Of a stretch of 64,000 bases of DNA, positions 28,489 to 38,802 are shown one piece after another. The number at the start of each line of letters is the position of its first letter. Positions within the stretch are counted from its first letter, which is position 1. The notes below the pieces were generated by a model. That model saw nothing but the letters and a program-made list of their open reading frames with translations. It was not told the origin of the DNA and made no database searches. The position numbers and the translations under genes are program-made. This DNA comes from Paracoccaceae bacterium (GTDB taxonomy: Bacteria; Pseudomonadota; Alphaproteobacteria; Rhodobacterales; Rhodobacteraceae). The stretch is taken from assembly GCA_021775315.1 (NCBI GenBank), contig JAJFIC010000058.1:31559-95558 (forward strand), written 5' to 3'.

Positions 28489-31400
28489 TCCGTCTCCGCG
28501 TCCAGCAGCTCGATATTCAAACCAAGCGAGCGGATTTCTTTAATAAGAACGTTGAACGATTCAGGCACGCCTGCTTCGAAATTGTCCTCACCCTTAACGA
28601 TGCTTTCATAGACTTTCGTCCGGCCAGCCACGTCATCCGATTTCACCGTCAGCATTTCCTGCAAGGTGTAAGCGGCGCCGTAAGCCTCAAGTGCCCAGAC
28701 TTCCATCTCACCAAAGCGCTGACCACCGAACTGTGCCTTACCACCCAGCGGCTGCTGTGTGACAAGCGAGTACGGACCGGTCGACCGTGCGTGGATTTTG
28801 TCGTCCACAAGGTGATGCAGCTTCAGGATGTATTTCATCCCAACGGTCACAGGGCGGGCAAATTGTTCGCCTGTGCGACCATCAAACAAGATCGACTGAC
28901 CAGAGGTTTCAAAACCTGCCCGGATCAACGCGTCATCAACATCCGCCTCTTTGGCGCCGTCGAAAACAGGGGTGGCAATTGGCACACCTGCGGTCACGTT
29001 ATCCGCTGCCTCCAGGAATTCACCCTCGGACATTTCGGTAAAGACCTCTTCATACAACGCATCGCCATAGGCGATTTTCATCGCTTCCTGCACGGGCGTC
29101 ATATCACCAGAACGACGGTATTCTTTCAGACTTTCGTCGATCGCCTGACCCAGACCGCGTGCGGCCCAACCCATATGCGTTTCCAGAATTTGCCCGACAT
29201 TCATACGGCTGGGAACACCCAGCGGGTTCAGACAGAAATCAACCGGCGTGCCGTCCGCAAGGAACGGCATGTCTTCTTGTGGAACAACGCGGGAAATAAC
29301 CCCTTTGTTGCCGTGACGACCGGCCATTTTATCACCGGGCTGCAATTTGCGTTTCACCGCGATAAAGACTTTGACCATCTTCATCACGCCGGGCATCAAA
29401 TCGTCGCCGCGACGGACTTTTTCGACCTTGTCTTCAAACCGTGCATCCAATGCCCGCTTTTGCAGTTCGTACTGCTCGTTCAGGGCCTCGACATCTTTGG
29501 CTTCTTTGTCGTCGCCAAGTGCCAACTGCCACCACTGACCGCGGCTCAGACTTTCAAGCAGCTCTTCGGTGATCTCAGATTTTGACTTGACGCCTTTCGG
29601 GCCTTTAACGGCAATTTTGCCAAGGATCGCAGTTTTCAGACGGGCGTAAATGTTGCGATCAAGGATCGCCATTTCGTCGTCCCGGTCACGCGACAGGGTT
29701 TCGACTTCTTCCCGCTCGATCTGAAGCGCACGTTCGTCTTTTTCAATGCCGTGTCGATTGAAAACACGGACCTCAACCACAGTCCCGTAATCCCCCGGCG
29801 GCAAGCGCAAAGAGGTGTCACGAACGTCGCTGGCTTTTTCACCAAAGATGGCACGCAGAAGCTTTTCTTCCGGTGTCATCGGGCTTTCGCCTTTTGGCGT
29901 GATCTTGCCAACCAGAATATCCGCAGGGCCAACTTCGGCACCAATGTAAACAATCCCGGCTTCGTCAAGGTTGCGCAGGGCCTCCTCACCGACATTTGGA
30001 ATGTCGCGGGTGATTTCTTCTGGCCCCAGTTTCGTGTCACGTGCGGCAACTTCAAATTCTTCGATATGGACCGACGTGAACACATCATCTTTCACGATAC
30101 GCTCGGAAATCAGGATCGAGTCTTCGTAGTTGTAACCGTTCCACGGCATAAACGCGACGAGGGTGTTTTTACCCAGCGCCAGTTCGCCCAGATCAGTCGA
30201 CGGACCATCGGCAACAACTTCGCCTTTGGTCACGCGGTCGCCCACTTTCACCAGCGGACGCTGGTTGATGCAGGTGTTCTGGTTTGAACGCTGGAATTTG
30301 CGCAAACGGTAGATATCCACGCCCGGATCACCGGGTTCCAGATCGTCCGTAACACGCACAACGATACGCATGGCGTCAACCTGGTCGATGATACCACCAC
30401 GTTTGGCCGCAATCGACGCGCCGGAATCCCTTGCCACGATCGATTCAATACCAGTGCCAACAAAAGGCGCCTCGGCCCTCAGCAATGGAACCGCCTGACG
30501 TTGCATGTTCGACCCCATCAGGGCGCGGTTGGCGTCGTCGTTTTCCAAGAACGGAATAAGCGAGGCCGCGACCGACACCAACTGCTTCGGCGAAACATCG
30601 ATATAGTCAATATTCGCCGGTGGCGTCAGCATGTATTCGCCCGATTTGCGCGAACTGGCCAGATCGTTGATGAACGTGCCGTTTTCATCCAACTGCGCGT
30701 TTGCCTGCGCAATCGTGTGGCGCATTTCTTCGGTCGCGGACATGTATTCAACTTCGTCCGTTACCTGGCTGTCGATCACCTTGCGATACGGTGTTTCGAT
30801 AAAGCCATAGCGATTGACGCGCGCATAAGACGCCAACGAGTTGATCAGACCAATATTCGGACCCTCTGGCGTTTCAATCGGACACATCCGGCCATAATGG
30901 GTCGGATGAACGTCGCGGACTTCAAAGCCTGCACGTTCGCGGGTCAGACCACCTGGCCCAAGCGCTGAAAGACGACGCTTGTGCGTGACTTCTGACAGCG
31001 GGTTGGTTTGGTCCATGAACTGCGATAGCTGCGACGAGCCAAAGAATTCACGCACAGCGGCAGCCGCCGGTTTCGCGTTGATCAGGTCTTGCGGCATGAT
31101 CGTGTCAATCTCGACCGAGGACATACGTTCCCGAATCGCACGCTCCATGCGCAACAGGCCAACGCGGTACTGGTTTTCCATCAGCTCGCCAACAGAACGC
31201 ACACGACGGTTACCAAGGTGGTCGATGTCATCGACATCGCCCTTGCCATCACGCAGATCGACCAGTGCCTTGACCACAGCAACGATATCATCGTTGCGCA
31301 ATGTGCGCAGGGTGTCTGGTGCATCCAGCGACAGACGCATGTTCATTTTCACGCGGCCAACGGCAGACAGGTCATACCGCTCGCTGTCAAAGAACAACGT

Positions 31401-32621
31401 GTCAAACAACGCGCCAGCGGCTTCAACGGTTGGCGGCTCGCCCGGGCGCATGACCCGGTAAATATCCGTCAATGCGGTGTCGCGGTTGATGTTCTTGTCG
31501 ATGGCCAGCGTATTGCGGATGTACGGGCCGACATTGATGTTGTCGATGTCCAGCGTCGGGATATCCGTCACACCGTTATCAAGCAGCGTTTGCAGCGTAC
31601 CGCCAGTGATTTCGCCAGCTTTGTCATATTCCAGCGTCAGTTCGCCACCAGCTTCGATCCAGATTTCACCGGTTTCTTCGTTGATGATGTCTTTGGCCGA
31701 AAAGCGTCCCAAAATCTGTTCGTAAGGCACAAGGATGTTCTTGACCTTACCCTCTTCAATCAGCTTTTTGACCGAACGCGGTGTTACTTTTTCGCCCGCT
31801 TCGGCGATCACTTCGCCGGTTTTGGCGTCGATGATGTCATATAGCGGTTTGGTGCCGCGAATACGGCTGGCAAAGAATGGCGTTGCCCACGCCTTTTTCT
31901 TTTTGTTCAGCTTGAAATTCACGGTGTCGTAATAGGCGTCGCAGATGCTTTCCTGGTTCATGCCCAGTGCATATAGCAGCGTCGTAACCGGCAGCTTGCG
32001 GCGACGGTCGATACGCGCGAACACGATATCCTTGGCGTCAAATTCGAAATCCAACCACGAACCGCGATAAGGGATGATCCGGCTGGTGAACAGCAATTTG
32101 CCGCTGGAATGTGTCTTGCCCTTGTCGTGGTCAAAGAAAACGCCGGGCGAGCGGTGCATCTGGGAAACGATCACACGCTCGGTGCCATTCACAACGAATG
32201 TACCATTGTTGGTCATCAAAGGCATGTCGCCCATGAACACGTCTTGTTCTTTGATGTCTTTTACAGATTTTGCACCTGTATCTTCGTCGATATCAAACAC
32301 AATAAGGCGCAAAGTTACCTTAAGCGGCGCGCTGTAAGTCATGTCGCGCTGCTGACATTCCTCGACGTCATATTTCGGCTTTTCCAGCTCGTACTTCACG
32401 AATTCCAGAACGGCGGTTTCGTTGAAATCCTTGATCGGGAAAACCGACTGGAAAACACCTTTGATGCCTTCGCCGTCCAGCGGCGTTGGCTGGTCGCCGG
32501 AATCCAGAAACAGCTTATAGCTGCTTTTCTGAACCTGAATAAGGTTCGGCATATCCAAAACTTCACGGATTTTGCCAAAATGTTTGCGGATACGTTTGTG
32601 GCCTGAATGCGTCTGAGCCAT
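28485..32621 (-). CDS. rpoB: RNA polymerase subunit beta
   Basis: 1378-residue subunit. The rifampicin-pocket segment ([20 protein letters not shown], then [17 protein letters not shown]) has the susceptible-type residues at the usual resistance positions. The C-terminal [15 protein letters not shown] and [20 protein letters not shown] motifs are intact. An ATG ([17 protein letters not shown]) spaced 9 bases from AAGGTG is preferred over a GTG four codons earlier. Confidence 0.99.
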   Translation of the reverse strand: MAQTHSGHKRIRKHFGKIREVLDMPNLIQVQKSSYKLFLDSGDQPTPLDGEGIKGVFQSVFPIKDFNETAVLEFVKYELEKPKYDVEECQQRDMTYSAPLKVTLRLIVFDIDEDTGAKSVKDIKEQDVFMGDMPLMTNNGTFVVNGTERVIVSQMHRSPGVFFDHDKGKTHSSGKLLFTSRIIPYRGSWLDFEFDAKDIVFARIDRRRKLPVTTLLYALGMNQESICDAYYDTVNFKLNKKKKAWATPFFASRIRGTKPLYDIIDAKTGEVIAEAGEKVTPRSVKKLIEEGKVKNILVPYEQILGRFSAKDIINEETGEIWIEAGGELTLEYDKAGEITGGTLQTLLDNGVTDIPTLDIDNINVGPYIRNTLAIDKNINRDTALTDIYRVMRPGEPPTVEAAGALFDTLFFDSERYDLSAVGRVKMNMRLSLDAPDTLRTLRNDDIVAVVKALVDLRDGKGDVDDIDHLGNRRVRSVGELMENQYRVGLLRMERAIRERMSSVEIDTIMPQDLINAKPAAAAVREFFGSSQLSQFMDQTNPLSEVTHKRRLSALGPGGLTRERAGFEVRDVHPTHYGRMCPIETPEGPNIGLINSLASYARVNRYGFIETPYRKVIDSQVTDEVEYMSATEEMRHTIAQANAQLDENGTFINDLASSRKSGEYMLTPPANIDYIDVSPKQLVSVAASLIPFLENDDANRALMGSNMQRQAVPLLRAEAPFVGTGIESIVARDSGASIAAKRGGIIDQVDAMRIVVRVTDDLEPGDPGVDIYRLRKFQRSNQNTCINQRPLVKVGDRVTKGEVVADGPSTDLGELALGKNTLVAFMPWNGYNYEDSILISERIVKDDVFTSVHIEEFEVAARDTKLGPEEITRDIPNVGEEALRNLDEAGIVYIGAEVGPADILVGKITPKGESPMTPEEKLLRAIFGEKASDVRDTSLRLPPGDYGTVVEVRVFNRHGIEKDERALQIEREEVETLSRDRDDEMAILDRNIYARLKTAILGKIAVKGPKGVKSKSEITEELLESLSRGQWWQLALGDDKEAKDVEALNEQYELQKRALDARFEDKVEKVRRGDDLMPGVMKMVKVFIAVKRKLQPGDKMAGRHGNKGVISRVVPQEDMPFLADGTPVDFCLNPLGVPSRMNVGQILETHMGWAARGLGQAIDESLKEYRRSGDMTPVQEAMKIAYGDALYEEVFTEMSEGEFLEAADNVTAGVPIATPVFDGAKEADVDDALIRAGFETSGQSILFDGRTGEQFARPVTVGMKYILKLHHLVDDKIHARSTGPYSLVTQQPLGGKAQFGGQRFGEMEVWALEAYGAAYTLQEMLTVKSDDVAGRTKVYESIVKGEDNFEAGVPESFNVLIKEIRSLGLNIELLDAETE

Positions 32622-32751
32622 GCTCGTCGTCACCTTTCAATTGTTCGCAATTCACATCCGTTGGGCACCGGACCTGAGCTGCTCACTTGGGGGCTATGGT
32701 TCTATTCTTGCGCAACATCCCAAAGTCGCACACCCGAACCTTTAACCGCGC

Positions 32752-32849
32752 CTTTCAAGAGGTCCTGACTGATAGGGCCCCTTGAAAGACAGGTTCGGCT
32801 GAACCCGCGTTTGCAGGTTCAGCCAGTATTTTTGCGCCCCGAAAGGCGC
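32752..32849 (-). other. Folded rplL-rpoB intercistronic region
   Basis: The transcript between rplL and rpoB can form three structures in order: a GCGCCU hairpin with UUCG loop (32834-32849), a 9-bp GGCTGAACC stem (32797-32824), and a long CTTTCAAG stem extended by imperfect pairing (32752-32788). In E. coli this gap contains an attenuator and an RNase III site that set the rplL to rpoB ratio. A similar role is inferred. The rest of 32634-32863 shows no gene. Confidence 0.55.
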
Positions 32850-32863
32850 GCAATCCAAATGGA

Positions 32864-33241
32864 TTACTTGAGTTCAACCTCAGCGCCGGCTGCTTCCAGC
32901 TTGGCTTTGATTTCTTCAGCTTCAGCTTTGGAAACGCCTTCTTTGACAGCTTTGCCGCCCGCGTCGACCAGATCCTTGGCTTCTTTGAGGCCCAGACCAG
33001 TGATGGACCGGACTTCTTTGATGACGCCGATTTTCTTGTCGCCGGCTGCTTTCAGGATGACGTCGAATTCGTCTTTTTCTTCAGCAGCTTCGCCAGCACC
33101 GTCAGCCGGGCCAGCCATCATGACTGCGCCACCGGCTGCAGGCTCGATGCCGTACTCGTCTTTCAGGATAGTTTTCAGTTCTTGTGCTTCGAGAAGTGTC
33201 AGACCGACAATCTCTTCAGCCATTTTTTTCAGATCAGCCAT
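32864..33241 (-). CDS. rplL: 50S ribosomal protein L7/L12
   Basis: 125-residue stalk protein: N-terminal dimerisation domain ([22 protein letters not shown]), an Ala/Gly-rich hinge at about residues 35-52, and the C-terminal factor-binding domain ([27 protein letters not shown]). It recruits translation GTPases. 82 bases after rplJ. Confidence 0.98.
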   Translation of the reverse strand: MADLKKMAEEIVGLTLLEAQELKTILKDEYGIEPAAGGAVMMAGPADGAGEAAEEKDEFDVILKAAGDKKIGVIKEVRSITGLGLKEAKDLVDAGGKAVKEGVSKAEAEEIKAKLEAAGAEVELK

Positions 33242-33323
33242 TTGCTTTTTTCCGTTTCATGTTCAGTTCTGTTCCAGCGCGGTATTCATAGTTCACACAC
33301 ACGCCTTACGAATTGCAGTTTGC

Positions 33324-33842
33324 TTATGCAGCCTCGGCCCGTTCTTCGATGGTGGAAAGTACACCAGCGATTTCTTGGGCAGGCGCGCCAATCGCACCGG
33401 CAATGTTGGACGCTGGGGCGCCAATGCAACCAACGATCGAAGCAATAAGCTCGTCACGGGATGGCATAGCGGCAACAGCTTTAACACCGGCCGGATCAAG
33501 AGCGTCTTCACCCATAGCACCCCCAAGGATAACAAGCTTTTTGTTATCTTTGGCATAGGCTTCCGCTACTTTCGCAGCGGCAACCGGGTCCTCGGAATAG
33601 GCGAGAACGGTCATTCCTGTCAGCAACCCGGCAATGCTTGCGCATGGGGTGCCCTCAAGAGCGATCTTGGCGAGCCTGTTCTTGGCGACACGTACGGATC
33701 CGCCGGCTTCGCGCATGCGACCCCGGAAATCCTGCATCTCTGCAACTGTAAGACCTGCGTAATGTGCTACGACAATCACGCCAGAGTCCGCGAAGATTTG
33801 GCCAAGTTCACTGACCACTGCTTCTTTTTGGGCTCTATCCAC
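33324..33842 (-). CDS. rplJ: 50S ribosomal protein L10
   Basis: 172-residue stalk base protein, starting with GTG at [17 protein letters not shown]. It has the conserved [24 protein letters not shown] and the C-terminal helix that carries L7/L12 dimers. L10-L12 autogenously represses translation of this operon in many bacteria by binding its leader. Confidence 0.96.
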   Translation of the reverse strand: MDRAQKEAVVSELGQIFADSGVIVVAHYAGLTVAEMQDFRGRMREAGGSVRVAKNRLAKIALEGTPCASIAGLLTGMTVLAYSEDPVAAAKVAEAYAKDNKKLVILGGAMGEDALDPAGVKAVAAMPSRDELIASIVGCIGAPASNIAGAIGAPAQEIAGVLSTIEERAEAA

Positions 33843-34085
33843 AGTATTGCTCCAAATTGTGGAAGGGTTTCCCCCTCCGGCTCATATTCGCCGGCAAATA
33901 GGCACCGGCACTTAGGGTCCTTAACTACGGGTCCCTCCCAAAATCACTCGAAGGCGTGGCCTTCAGGTCATTTGTTCGCTTCCCGTCTCAGGCAGGATTT
34001 ATGACCCAAAGGCCACCCACCGTCTCGGACGATGGACAGGCGTTGCCGCCTGCCCCTACCCTTGCCCCGAAGGGCGCGGGAATTC
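33843..34085 (-). promoter_or_regulatory. Candidate L10 leader (rplA-rplJ gap)
   Basis: A 243-base gap precedes rplJ with no gene in it. The transcript can form an 8-bp CAGGCG-centred hairpin with a GCAA tetraloop (about 34035-34054) and a small GCCC/GGGC hairpin with UUCG loop (34064-34075), plus CCGG-type pairings nearer rplJ. Position and length fit the L10 autoregulatory leader known upstream of rplJ; the binding fold itself was not verified. Confidence 0.5.
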
Positions 34086-34784
34086 TTATTCGCTCACCGC
34101 TGCTGCGATGTCGATTGTCACGCCAGGGCCCATGGTCGAGCTTAGGGCGATCTTGCGCAGATATGCGCCTTTGGCACCTGTCGGCTTGGCTTTTTGCACA
34201 GCCGTTACAAAGGCCCGTACGTTTTCAGCCAGCATCGTCTCGTTAAAGGATGCTTTGCCAATACCTGCATGGACCACACCGGCCTTTTCAGCCTTGAACT
34301 GGACTTCGCCGCCTTTGGCCGCTTCAACAGCAGCTTTGACATCCATCGTCACCGTGCCAACCCGTGGGTTCGGCATCAGGTTGCGTGGGCCAAGGATTTT
34401 ACCAAGACGACCAACGATTGGCATCATGTCTGGTGTGGCGATGCAACGATCAAAGTCGATCGCGCCGCCCTGAATGGCTTCCATCAGGTCTTCGGCGCCA
34501 ACGATGTCAGCACCTGCCGCAGTGGCTTCTTCGGCTTTCGCGTCGCGTGCAAAAACCGCAACCCGCATTGTTTTGCCAGTGCCGTTAGGCAGGCCAACAA
34601 CGCCGCGAACCATTTGGTCAGCGTGGCGTGGGTCAACACCCAGAACCATCGCGATTTCCACAGTTTCGTCGAACTTTGCCAAAGCGTTGGCTTTCACCAA
34701 TGCAACCGCTTCTTCGATGGTGACATTCGCCTTGCCTGTAACCAGCGCACGGGCGGCTGTTGTTCTTTTTCCAAGTTTTGCCAT
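34086..34784 (-). CDS. rplA: 50S ribosomal protein L1
   Basis: 232-residue L1 with the family signature around [12 protein letters not shown] and [17 protein letters not shown], and [17 protein letters not shown] in domain I. It forms the mobile stalk near the E site and represses its own operon in E. coli. 5 bases after rplK. Confidence 0.98.
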   Translation of the reverse strand: MAKLGKRTTAARALVTGKANVTIEEAVALVKANALAKFDETVEIAMVLGVDPRHADQMVRGVVGLPNGTGKTMRVAVFARDAKAEEATAAGADIVGAEDLMEAIQGGAIDFDRCIATPDMMPIVGRLGKILGPRNLMPNPRVGTVTMDVKAAVEAAKGGEVQFKAEKAGVVHAGIGKASFNETMLAENVRAFVTAVQKAKPTGAKGAYLRKIALSSTMGPGVTIDIAAAVSE

Positions 34785-34789
34785 GGTGA

Positions 34790-35218
34790 TTATCCCTTAA
34801 CCTCAATGCCCATCGAACGGGCCGAGCCGAGGATGATCTGCATCGCCGCCTCTACGTCATTCGCGCTTAGGTCCTGCATTTTGACCTCGGCAATTTCCCG
34901 AACCTGCTTGGCCGTCACAGAACCAACAACTTCACGCGCTGGCAGTTTCGCACCGGATTTCAGCTTGGCGGCTTTCTTCAACAAAAACGACGCTGGAGGC
35001 GTCTTGATGTCCATCGTGAAGGATTTATCAACATAATAGGTGATAACCGTCGGGCAAGGCGAACCCGGCTCCAGATCCTGCGTCTTGGCGTTGAACGCCT
35101 TACAGAATTCCATGATGTTAATGCCGCGCTGACCCAATGCTGGGCCGACGGGTGGGGATGGGTTGGCTTGACCTGCTTTAACTTGCAGCTTCATGGTGCC
35201 AGCTACTTTTTTGGCCAT
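34790..35218 (-). CDS. rplK: 50S ribosomal protein L11
   Basis: 142-residue GTPase-centre protein. It has the proline-rich N-terminal switch ([19 protein letters not shown]) and the C-terminal [11 protein letters not shown]. Needed for stringent factor activation. The 106-base gap to nusG contains a perfect 16-base palindrome (35287-35302, core CACGCGTG) of unknown role. Confidence 0.98.
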   Translation of the reverse strand: MAKKVAGTMKLQVKAGQANPSPPVGPALGQRGINIMEFCKAFNAKTQDLEPGSPCPTVITYYVDKSFTMDIKTPPASFLLKKAAKLKSGAKLPAREVVGSVTAKQVREIAEVKMQDLSANDVEAAMQIILGSARSMGIEVKG

Positions 35219-35324
35219 TGTGGCCTCCTTTTGCTCCTGCCTGCGGGGCGCGTCCCCTTGGGCATATTTGGTGTGGTCTGGTCTGCATCACGCGTGATGC
35301 TCGCCTCCCACAAACACAACACGA

Positions 35325-35858
35325 TCAGGTCTGTTTATTGACCTGCGTGTATTCCAGTTCGACCGGGGTAGCCCGGCCAAAAATCGAAACCGAAACCTTA
35401 AGACGGGCGTTTTCTTCGTCCACATCTTCGACCTGACCGGAAAAGCCTTCAAATGGGCCGTCGGTCACGCTTACGGTTTCGCCAATATCGTACGAGATCA
35501 ACGAGCGTGGGCTTTCTGCCCCCTCTTCGACCTGATTGAGAATCACCGCAACTTCTTTGTCGCGCATCGGCGTCGGGCGGCCTTGCTGGCCCAAAAACCC
35601 GGTGACGCGGTTGATCGAGTTGATCAGGTGATAGCCTTTGTCGGTCATTTCCATGCGCACCAGAACATATCCGGGCATGAAACGACGCTCGGTCTGAACT
35701 TTCTTGCCGCGACGGATCTCAAGCACTTCTTCAGTTGGCACCAGAACCTCGACGATTTCGTCTTCCAGTCCCTCTTGTGCAACAGCCTCTTTAATCGACT
35801 CGGCGATCTTTTTCTCGTAATTCGAGAGAACACTAACCGAGTACCACCGTTTCGCCAT
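35325..35858 (-). CDS. nusG: Transcription antitermination/termination factor NusG
   Basis: 177-residue NusG: N-terminal NGN domain (MAKRWYSVSVLSNYEKKIAES, then MPGYVLVRMEM) and C-terminal KOW domain (VTDGPFEGFSGQVEDVDEENARLKV). It binds RNA polymerase, S10 and Rho. The MAKRWY start is preferred: it has AAGGTGA at good spacing and family agreement, whereas an ATG 7 codons upstream sits next to a GGCAGG/CCTGCC hairpin. Confidence 0.97.
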   Translation of the reverse strand: MAKRWYSVSVLSNYEKKIAESIKEAVAQEGLEDEIVEVLVPTEEVLEIRRGKKVQTERRFMPGYVLVRMEMTDKGYHLINSINRVTGFLGQQGRPTPMRDKEVAVILNQVEEGAESPRSLISYDIGETVSVTDGPFEGFSGQVEDVDEENARLKVSVSIFGRATPVELEYTQVNKQT

Positions 35859-36075
35859 GTCGCCCGTCACCTTTTTCATGGCAGGCGCACCTGCCGAAAT
35901 TCCTAGTCTTATCAGTCACTTAAAGTGCGCTACCCCGAACAAAAAACAGCGCACATTCCGAATCGATGCACGCCTTTGTGTGGGGTGAGGATGCCTCTAC
36001 AGCGGTATTCGTTTGAATTCAAGGGGCTGGCCATGAATTATCAGGCGAGTTCTCGCTACAGGCATCGCGCCTTTT

Positions 36076-36273
36076 TCAGCCGAAAATCCCCAGAACGCTG
36101 GTCAGGCCCAAGCGGATAATCTGGTCAATCATGAAAAAAAACAGGGCCGCAATGGTCGCCATTATAAACACCATGATGGTGGTTACCGTGGTTTCCCGCC
36201 GTGTTGGCCAGACAACTTTTGACACCTCACCGCGCGCTTGCTGGATGAATTGTAATGGATTGGTCCTGGCCAT
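36076..36273 (-). CDS. secE: Preprotein translocase subunit SecE
   Basis: 65-residue single-span SecE of the short type. A cytoplasmic amphipathic part contains the conserved VSKVVWPTRRETTVTT, then one membrane segment (IMVFIMATIAALFFFMIDQII). It clamps SecY in the SecYEG channel. AGGAG precedes the ATG. The 217-base gap to nusG holds no gene. Confidence 0.96.
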   Translation of the reverse strand: MARTNPLQFIQQARGEVSKVVWPTRRETTVTTIMVFIMATIAALFFFMIDQIIRLGLTSVLGIFG

Positions 36274-36316
36274 GCCGAGCTCCTGTTTGTGGTCAGACCC
36301 CTGTCTGATCGTCGCG

Positions 36317-36345
36317 TATGTAGAAGGTCCGCGACAGGATTTCAA
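36317..36345 (-). promoter_or_regulatory. Sigma-70-type promoter of secE-nusG
   Basis: On the minus strand TTGAAA, a 17-base spacer and TACATA lie about 45 bases before the secE start. A TCAGAC/GTCTGA hairpin (about 36293-36308) falls in the leader. No tRNA-Trp, frequently found upstream of secE, is present here. 36346-36497 holds the upstream region of the divergent MFS gene and nothing else seen. Confidence 0.7.
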
Positions 36346-36497
36346 GAGGCGGAAACATCCTGCAAACCGATGCACATTCAATAAACAGGTGGCGAGCATG
36401 CTGTTTCTGCCGTGGCGGTCGTGGCTTGCTTTATCTGCCTTGCACCTCGGTCAGAATTGTATCTAAGTGCAGCTTGGCGAACACAATCGGAAGCAAC

Positions 36498-37685
36498 ATG
36501 AAACTCGGCATCCTGTTTCTGGTCTTTGGCTATTTCCTTAGCCAGTTTTACCGCTCTTTTCTGGCCGTGCTTACCCCGGTTCTGGGGACGGACCTTGGCG
36601 CAACCGCCAGCGATCTGTCTTTCGCCTCGGGCCTGTGGTTTTTCGTCTTTGCGGCGATGCAAATCCCGGTTGGCTGGGCGCTGGATCGTTTCGGCCCCAG
36701 ATTCACGGCGGCCAGCCTGTTGGCCATCGGTGGTGGTGGTGGGGCGGTGGTGTTCGCGCTGGCGCAGGGTCCGACGGCCATTTCCGTCGCCATGGCCTTA
36801 TTCGGTGTCGGCGGGGCGCCGGTTCTGATGGCGTCATACTATATTTTCGCACGCTACTATCCGCAGGGCATGTTTTCCACCCTTGCCGGGGCCATGATCG
36901 GGTTCGGCTCGGCTGGTAATCTGGCAGGCTCGGCACCGCTGGCTTATGCGGTTGCCACTTGGGGCTGGCGCGAAACCATGTGGGTCTTGGCAATCGCGGC
37001 CTTTCTGATTGCCGGTGCGTTGCTGCTTATTTTGCGCAACCCCGTGAAAGACGCCGACGCGCCCGCCCAAAAGGGCAATTTGCTTGATCTTTTGACGAAC
37101 CGAAATCTGTTGCTGCTGTTTCCGCTGATGCTGGTAAATTACGTTCCCGCCGCAGGCCTGCGCGGCCTTTGGGCTGGCCCGTATTTCGAGGATGTTTATG
37201 CCCTTGACCCCATCGGCATCGGGCGCGCCACGCTAATGATGGCCACGGCAATGGCATTGGGGTCGTTTGCCTATGGCCCGGCTGAACGGATGTTGCGGTC
37301 AAAGAAACGGGTGATCCTGACCGGCAACCTGATCGTTGTCAGCCTGTGCCTGACCCTTTGGGCCTTTCCGCAGACCAGTTGGATGGCCTCGGCCCTTTTG
37401 TTCACCGCCATCGGCTTTTTCGGCGCATCGTTTCCGGCCATCATGGCCCACGGTCAATTATTCCTGCCACAGCATCTAACCGGGCGGGGCATGACATTGC
37501 TGAACCTGTTTGGCATTGGCGGCGTCGGGTTGATGCAATTCCTCACCAGCGCCATGGCGAAATCGGTTCCGGTCGAACAGGCCGCCTCGCCCGCGTTTTA
37601 CAGCAGCCTTTTCCTGTTGTTCGGGATCAGCCTGCTGATCGGCTGCGTGATTTACGCCTTCAGTTCGGAAACCGCGCCCGCCTGA
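36498..37685 (+). CDS. MFS transporter
   Basis: 395-residue major facilitator with about twelve membrane segments. It has MFS-type loop motif DRFGPRFTAA after segment 2 and GGVGLMQF in the second half. The ATG at MKLGILFLVFGYFLSQF gives the correct first helix, with GGAAG upstream. It lies upstream of, and is co-oriented with, the ureohydrolase, Rossmann and aminotransferase genes, so it may import or export their substrate, although a weak terminator separates it from them. Confidence 0.85.
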   Translation: MKLGILFLVFGYFLSQFYRSFLAVLTPVLGTDLGATASDLSFASGLWFFVFAAMQIPVGWALDRFGPRFTAASLLAIGGGGGAVVFALAQGPTAISVAMALFGVGGAPVLMASYYIFARYYPQGMFSTLAGAMIGFGSAGNLAGSAPLAYAVATWGWRETMWVLAIAAFLIAGALLLILRNPVKDADAPAQKGNLLDLLTNRNLLLLFPLMLVNYVPAAGLRGLWAGPYFEDVYALDPIGIGRATLMMATAMALGSFAYGPAERMLRSKKRVILTGNLIVVSLCLTLWAFPQTSWMASALLFTAIGFFGASFPAIMAHGQLFLPQHLTGRGMTLLNLFGIGGVGLMQFLTSAMAKSVPVEQAASPAFYSSLFLLFGISLLIGCVIYAFSSETAPA

Positions 37686-37748
37686 TCACTCTTGGGGGCA
37701 GTTGCACCGGCGAAGCCTTTGTAGTTAGGTCTGGGTAGTTTCGACCAC

Positions 37749-37768
37749 CCCGTCACACGGGATTTTTT
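37749..37768 (+). terminator. Possible weak terminator after the MFS gene
   Basis: A 5-bp CCCGT/ACGGG stem with CAC loop is followed by ATTTTTT. The T-run is immediately followed by the AAGG ribosome site of the ureohydrolase gene, so the element could also control initiation there. Confidence 0.45.
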
Positions 37769-37780
37769 AAGGTTTCACAA

Positions 37781-38737
37781 ATGACCAACAAACCAGATAT
37801 CGCCGCCTTATTCGGCGCGACAGATACAAGCACATTCCTTGGGGTTGAGGCCTGCGAAGACCTGCAAAACCTTGACGCATCGTCAGCCTTCATCGGCGTG
37901 CCCTGTGCCACACCTTACGGCGCAGTCGGGGCCTATTGCCAAAACGCACCCAAGGCGTTGCGCGATGCGATCGGGTCTTTAAGTGCCAATATCGACCGGC
38001 ATAATTTCGACCTTGGCGGGCCGATCTTCCCAAAGGGCTGCAAACCCGCCGTCGATTGCGGCGATCTGGGCTGGGACGACAAAGATTTCGCCGCCACCCG
38101 CGCCCTGATCCGGCGCAGCGTCGGTCAGATCATCAACCGCGGGGCGGTGCCCATTGTTGTTGGCGGCGACGATTCCATTCCGATCCCGATGCTTGATGCG
38201 CTGGCGGATACCGGCGAAACCTACACAATCCTGCAAATCGACGCCCATATTGATTGGCGGCGCGACCATATGGGCGAAACACTTGGTCTGTCTTCAACCA
38301 TGCGCCGCGCCTCTGAAATGGCGCATATCACGCAAATCATACAGGTCGGCGCGCGCGGCATCGGCTCGGCCCATTCTGATGATTATCAGGACGCGCTTGA
38401 CTGGGGGGCTGCGTTTTTCCCGGCTTATGACATTCACAGCGCGGGCATTCAGCCGGTGTTTGATCAGATCGAAGACGGCGCGAATATCGTGATTTGTCTT
38501 GATGTTGATGCGCTGGACCCGTCAATCGTGCCCGGCGTAATCGGTCGCGCGCCCGGTGGGCTCAGCTATTTCCAGACGCTCGATTTGATCAAAGGGGCCG
38601 CCAACAAGGGCCGGATTGCCGCCATAGATTTTGTCGAGTTCATGCCAGAGGCGGATATTGACGGCCTTGGCGCCTTAACGGTCTCGCGCCTGATCGCGGC
38701 AACAATGGGCATTCTGGCGCGCCAAGCGGCTGGATAG
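37781..38737 (+). CDS. Ureohydrolase (agmatinase/arginase superfamily)
   Basis: 318-residue manganese hydrolase expected to release urea from a guanidino compound. Metal motifs are at GGDDS (128-132), IDAHID (Asp154, His156, Asp158) and LDVDALDPS (Asp241, Asp243). In most members the first motif is GGDHS, with His as a metal ligand; here it is Asp131, so metal chemistry or substrate may differ. It sits at the head of a run with a Rossmann-fold protein and a class III aminotransferase, suggesting degradation or synthesis of a guanidino acid. Agmatinase, guanidinobutyrase and related activities cannot be told apart by eye. Confidence 0.85.
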   Translation: MTNKPDIAALFGATDTSTFLGVEACEDLQNLDASSAFIGVPCATPYGAVGAYCQNAPKALRDAIGSLSANIDRHNFDLGGPIFPKGCKPAVDCGDLGWDDKDFAATRALIRRSVGQIINRGAVPIVVGGDDSIPIPMLDALADTGETYTILQIDAHIDWRRDHMGETLGLSSTMRRASEMAHITQIIQVGARGIGSAHSDDYQDALDWGAAFFPAYDIHSAGIQPVFDQIEDGANIVICLDVDALDPSIVPGVIGRAPGGLSYFQTLDLIKGAANKGRIAAIDFVEFMPEADIDGLGALTVSRLIAATMGILARQAAG

Positions 38738-38802
38738 AACCTGACAAACCCGGGCGATTGATCTGAAACCCTAGCCTCTTGCCGAACCAAAGGAAATCCG
38801 CT

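Noticed and set aside
36274..36497. tRNA-Trp or a second tuf upstream of secE
   Set aside because: Looked for because it is common in proteobacteria; no cloverleaf or tuf sequence is present.
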